From assembly GCA_016198885.1 (NCBI GenBank), contig JACQHV010000140.1:1-7115 (forward strand): a DNA stretch of 7,115 nucleotides. The letters are read 5' to 3'. The stretch comes from Gammaproteobacteria bacterium. GTDB lineage: Bacteria > Pseudomonadota > Gammaproteobacteria > Eutrophobiales > Eutrophobiaceae. The notes beneath the pieces were generated by a model. The model was not told where the DNA came from. It ran no database searches and worked only from the letters and a program-made list of their open reading frames with translations. Positions 5,466-7,115 of the stretch are shown here, piece by piece. The position numbers were made by a program, and so were the translations under genes. Every line of letters begins with the position of its first letter. The first letter of the stretch is position 1.

Positions 5466-7115
5466 TGTTTAACAGAATAAAAACATGGTTTGACAGCGGT
5501 AAACCCTATATCTGGCTCACTGCTGGCGCGGTGAGCATCTCAATTATCTTGGTCACCGGTCTGATCGGGTTGATTGCCGTGCGTGGATTAAGCCACTTCT
5601 GGCCAGATTCTGTGGTGGAGTTTGAATATGCAGAACGGGATGGCCCTGCTATCCGTGTACTCGGCGAGATGTCGGATCATGAACGAGTCACCTCAAGCCA
5701 GCTTGGGGAACATGAGCAGATATCCAACAATCAATGGGTCAATCGCTATTTAATCAAGATGGGTAATCGTGACTATTATGGCGTGGATTTTCGCTGGTTT
5801 GTGGAACCTTCCATGGATGTGACAAATTATCCTGAAGAGGCAATGGTGGTTGAACGCAGGGAATGGGGAAATTTTTACGGCTATTTGAAGGGGCTCAAGG
5901 TCAACGGCCAACCGGTTAATCCCAATGGTGATCTGTGGGCGGTTTTTCAACAGACAATCCAGGAAAACGGGCGGATATTTGATCAAATTAGGTACATCGA
6001 AAAGGACTTGATTGGTGGAATAAATTATCGAATGGAACGATTGCGCCTCAGAGAACGTAGCCAGGAATTGGAAGGGGTTCAGGATAAGACACAAGTCGGG
6101 GCCATTACCGCTGCTCGAGAACAACTGCAGCATGAGTACAACACTTTAATAGAACAACTTTCCGGCCTTTACCAGTCGCTTAATAAGGACAGCTTTATTG
6201 CGACGCTGGCGGATGGAGAGGAAGTAGAACTGCCGCTTGCCAAGGTGGTCCGGGCCTATCAGCCGAATACCATGACGTTATTGGACAAGGTCCATTTTTA
6301 TCTCGAAAAACTCTGGGAGTTTATGAGTGATGAACCGCGCGAGGCGAATACAGAAGGCGGTATTTTCCCTGCCATTTTCGGCACTGTGATGATGGTAATT
6401 ATCATGGCAATCATGGTGACGCCGTTTGGTGTTATTGCCGCAATTTACTTGCATGAATATGCCAAGCAGGGGTTGTTCACCCGCATGATTCGAATCGCAG
6501 TGAATAATCTCGCCGGCGTCCCTTCTATTGTCTATGGTGTCTTCGGCCTCGGTTTTTTTGTTTATTTTATCGGCGGGTCAATTGATCAAATTTTCTTCCC
6601 GGAAGCATTGCCTGCGCCGACATTTGGAACACCCGGTTTGCTTTGGGCCTCGTTGACACTTGCCCTCCTTACCGTTCCGGTGGTGATTGTCGCAACAGAA
6701 GAAGGTCTCTCACGCGTCCCGCGTGAGATACGCGAGGGCAGTTTGGCGCTTGGCGCAACCAAGGCGGAAACGCTCTGGCTCACCGTCTTGCCGATGACTG
6801 CGTCTGCCATGATGACCGGCATGATCCTGGCCATCGCCAGAGCCGCTGGTGAAGTTGCGCCCCTGATGCTGGTCGGCGTAGTCAAACTTGCACCGTCACT
6901 GCCGTTGGACGGAAATGTCCCCTTTCTGCACCTGGACAGAAAATTCATGCATCTCGGGTTTCATATTTATGATGTTGGCTTTCAAAGCCCCAACGTAGAG
7001 GCAGCACGGCCTTTGGTATATGCAACGGCATTGCTGCTGGTCCTGATTGTTACCTTTTTAAACCTGACAGCCATATGGATTCGTAATAGGCTAAGGGAGA
7101 AATACCGTGCAGCAG
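5465..7115 (+). CDS. pstA: Phosphate ABC transporter permease PstA, long form (3' end outside window)
   Basis: PstA pairs with PstC to form the phosphate channel. The frame is open for 550 residues to the window edge. It ends in RNRLREKYRAA, which resembles the usual C terminus of this family, so probably only a few codons are missing. A first membrane helix (about 17-40) is followed by an extra domain (41-298), likely periplasmic, with a charged, heptad-like stretch at about 165-240 that may be a coiled coil. I relate this to the DUF3333-type N-terminal domain described for PstA from memory. The permease core starts at GGIFPAIFGT (298-307) and shows NNLAGVPSIVYG (347-358), the EAA loop with EGSLALGATKAE (424-435) and ARAAGEVAPLMLVG (458-471). 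E. coli PstA (about 296 residues) lacks the extra domain. The ATG shares one base with the pstC stop (TAATG) and has no Shine-Dalgarno sequence, which points to translational coupling. pstB is expected next. Confidence 0.94.
   Translation, partial: MFNRIKTWFDSGKPYIWLTAGAVSISIILVTGLIGLIAVRGLSHFWPDSVVEFEYAERDGPAIRVLGEMSDHERVTSSQLGEHEQISNNQWVNRYLIKMGNRDYYGVDFRWFVEPSMDVTNYPEEAMVVERREWGNFYGYLKGLKVNGQPVNPNGDLWAVFQQTIQENGRIFDQIRYIEKDLIGGINYRMERLRLRERSQELEGVQDKTQVGAITAAREQLQHEYNTLIEQLSGLYQSLNKDSFIATLADGEEVELPLAKVVRAYQPNTMTLLDKVHFYLEKLWEFMSDEPREANTEGGIFPAIFGTVMMVIIMAIMVTPFGVIAAIYLHEYAKQGLFTRMIRIAVNNLAGVPSIVYGVFGLGFFVYFIGGSIDQIFFPEALPAPTFGTPGLLWASLTLALLTVPVVIVATEEGLSRVPREIREGSLALGATKAETLWLTVLPMTASAMMTGMILAIARAAGEVAPLMLVGVVKLAPSLPLDGNVPFLHLDRKFMHLGFHIYDVGFQSPNVEAARPLVYATALLLVLIVTFLNLTAIWIRNRLREKYRAA

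Noticed and set aside
6586..6948. Reverse-strand open frame of 120 codons inside pstA
   Set aside because: It is a low-complexity Ala/Ser/Thr-rich translation antisense to the conserved PstA permease core, with no supporting start signal.

Overview
This window is a phosphate-starvation locus from a Gram-negative bacterium, most likely a gammaproteobacterium. It reads left to right as phoB (5'-truncated), phoR, [Pho-box promoter], pstS, [terminator], pstC and pstA (open at the right edge). All five genes are on the + strand. The gammaproteobacterial assignment rests on three things: PhoB and PhoR closely resemble the E. coli proteins as I recall them, the promoter carries consensus CTGTCAT Pho half-sites, and PstC and PstA are the enlarged forms I associate with Pseudomonas-like and other gammaproteobacteria. 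I cannot name the genus from sequence alone.

Regulatory half (1-1870). The response regulator PhoB lacks about 54 N-terminal residues because the window opens inside the gene. Its sensor kinase PhoR follows after 16 bases, so the two are almost certainly co-transcribed. PhoR has an N-terminal membrane hairpin, a PAS-like region and a complete HisKA/HATPase core.

Control region (1871-2043). Four PhoB half-sites with 11-bp periodicity (1928-1967) are followed, exactly 10 bp later, by a -10-like hexamer (1978-1983). A good Shine-Dalgarno sequence then leads into pstS. PhoB made by the upstream operon would activate this promoter when phosphate is low.

Transport half (2044-7115). PstS is a secreted phosphate-binding protein. 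A Rho-independent terminator directly behind it probably makes PstS more abundant than the permeases. PstC (757 aa) and PstA (550 residues visible) form the membrane channel and overlap by one base (TAATG). Both carry large extra domains absent from the roughly 300-residue E. coli proteins: a beta-rich, propeller-like periplasmic domain and an extra hydrophobic insertion in PstC, and an N-terminal domain with a coiled-coil-like stretch in PstA. The ATPase pstB and the regulator phoU would be expected just downstream but are outside the window.

Overall this is a recognisable, intact and ordinary Pho/Pst locus. I see no mobile element, CRISPR array, RNA gene or unknown system. The points most worth a second look are the uncharacterised extra domains of the two permeases and the tidy four-half-site Pho promoter.
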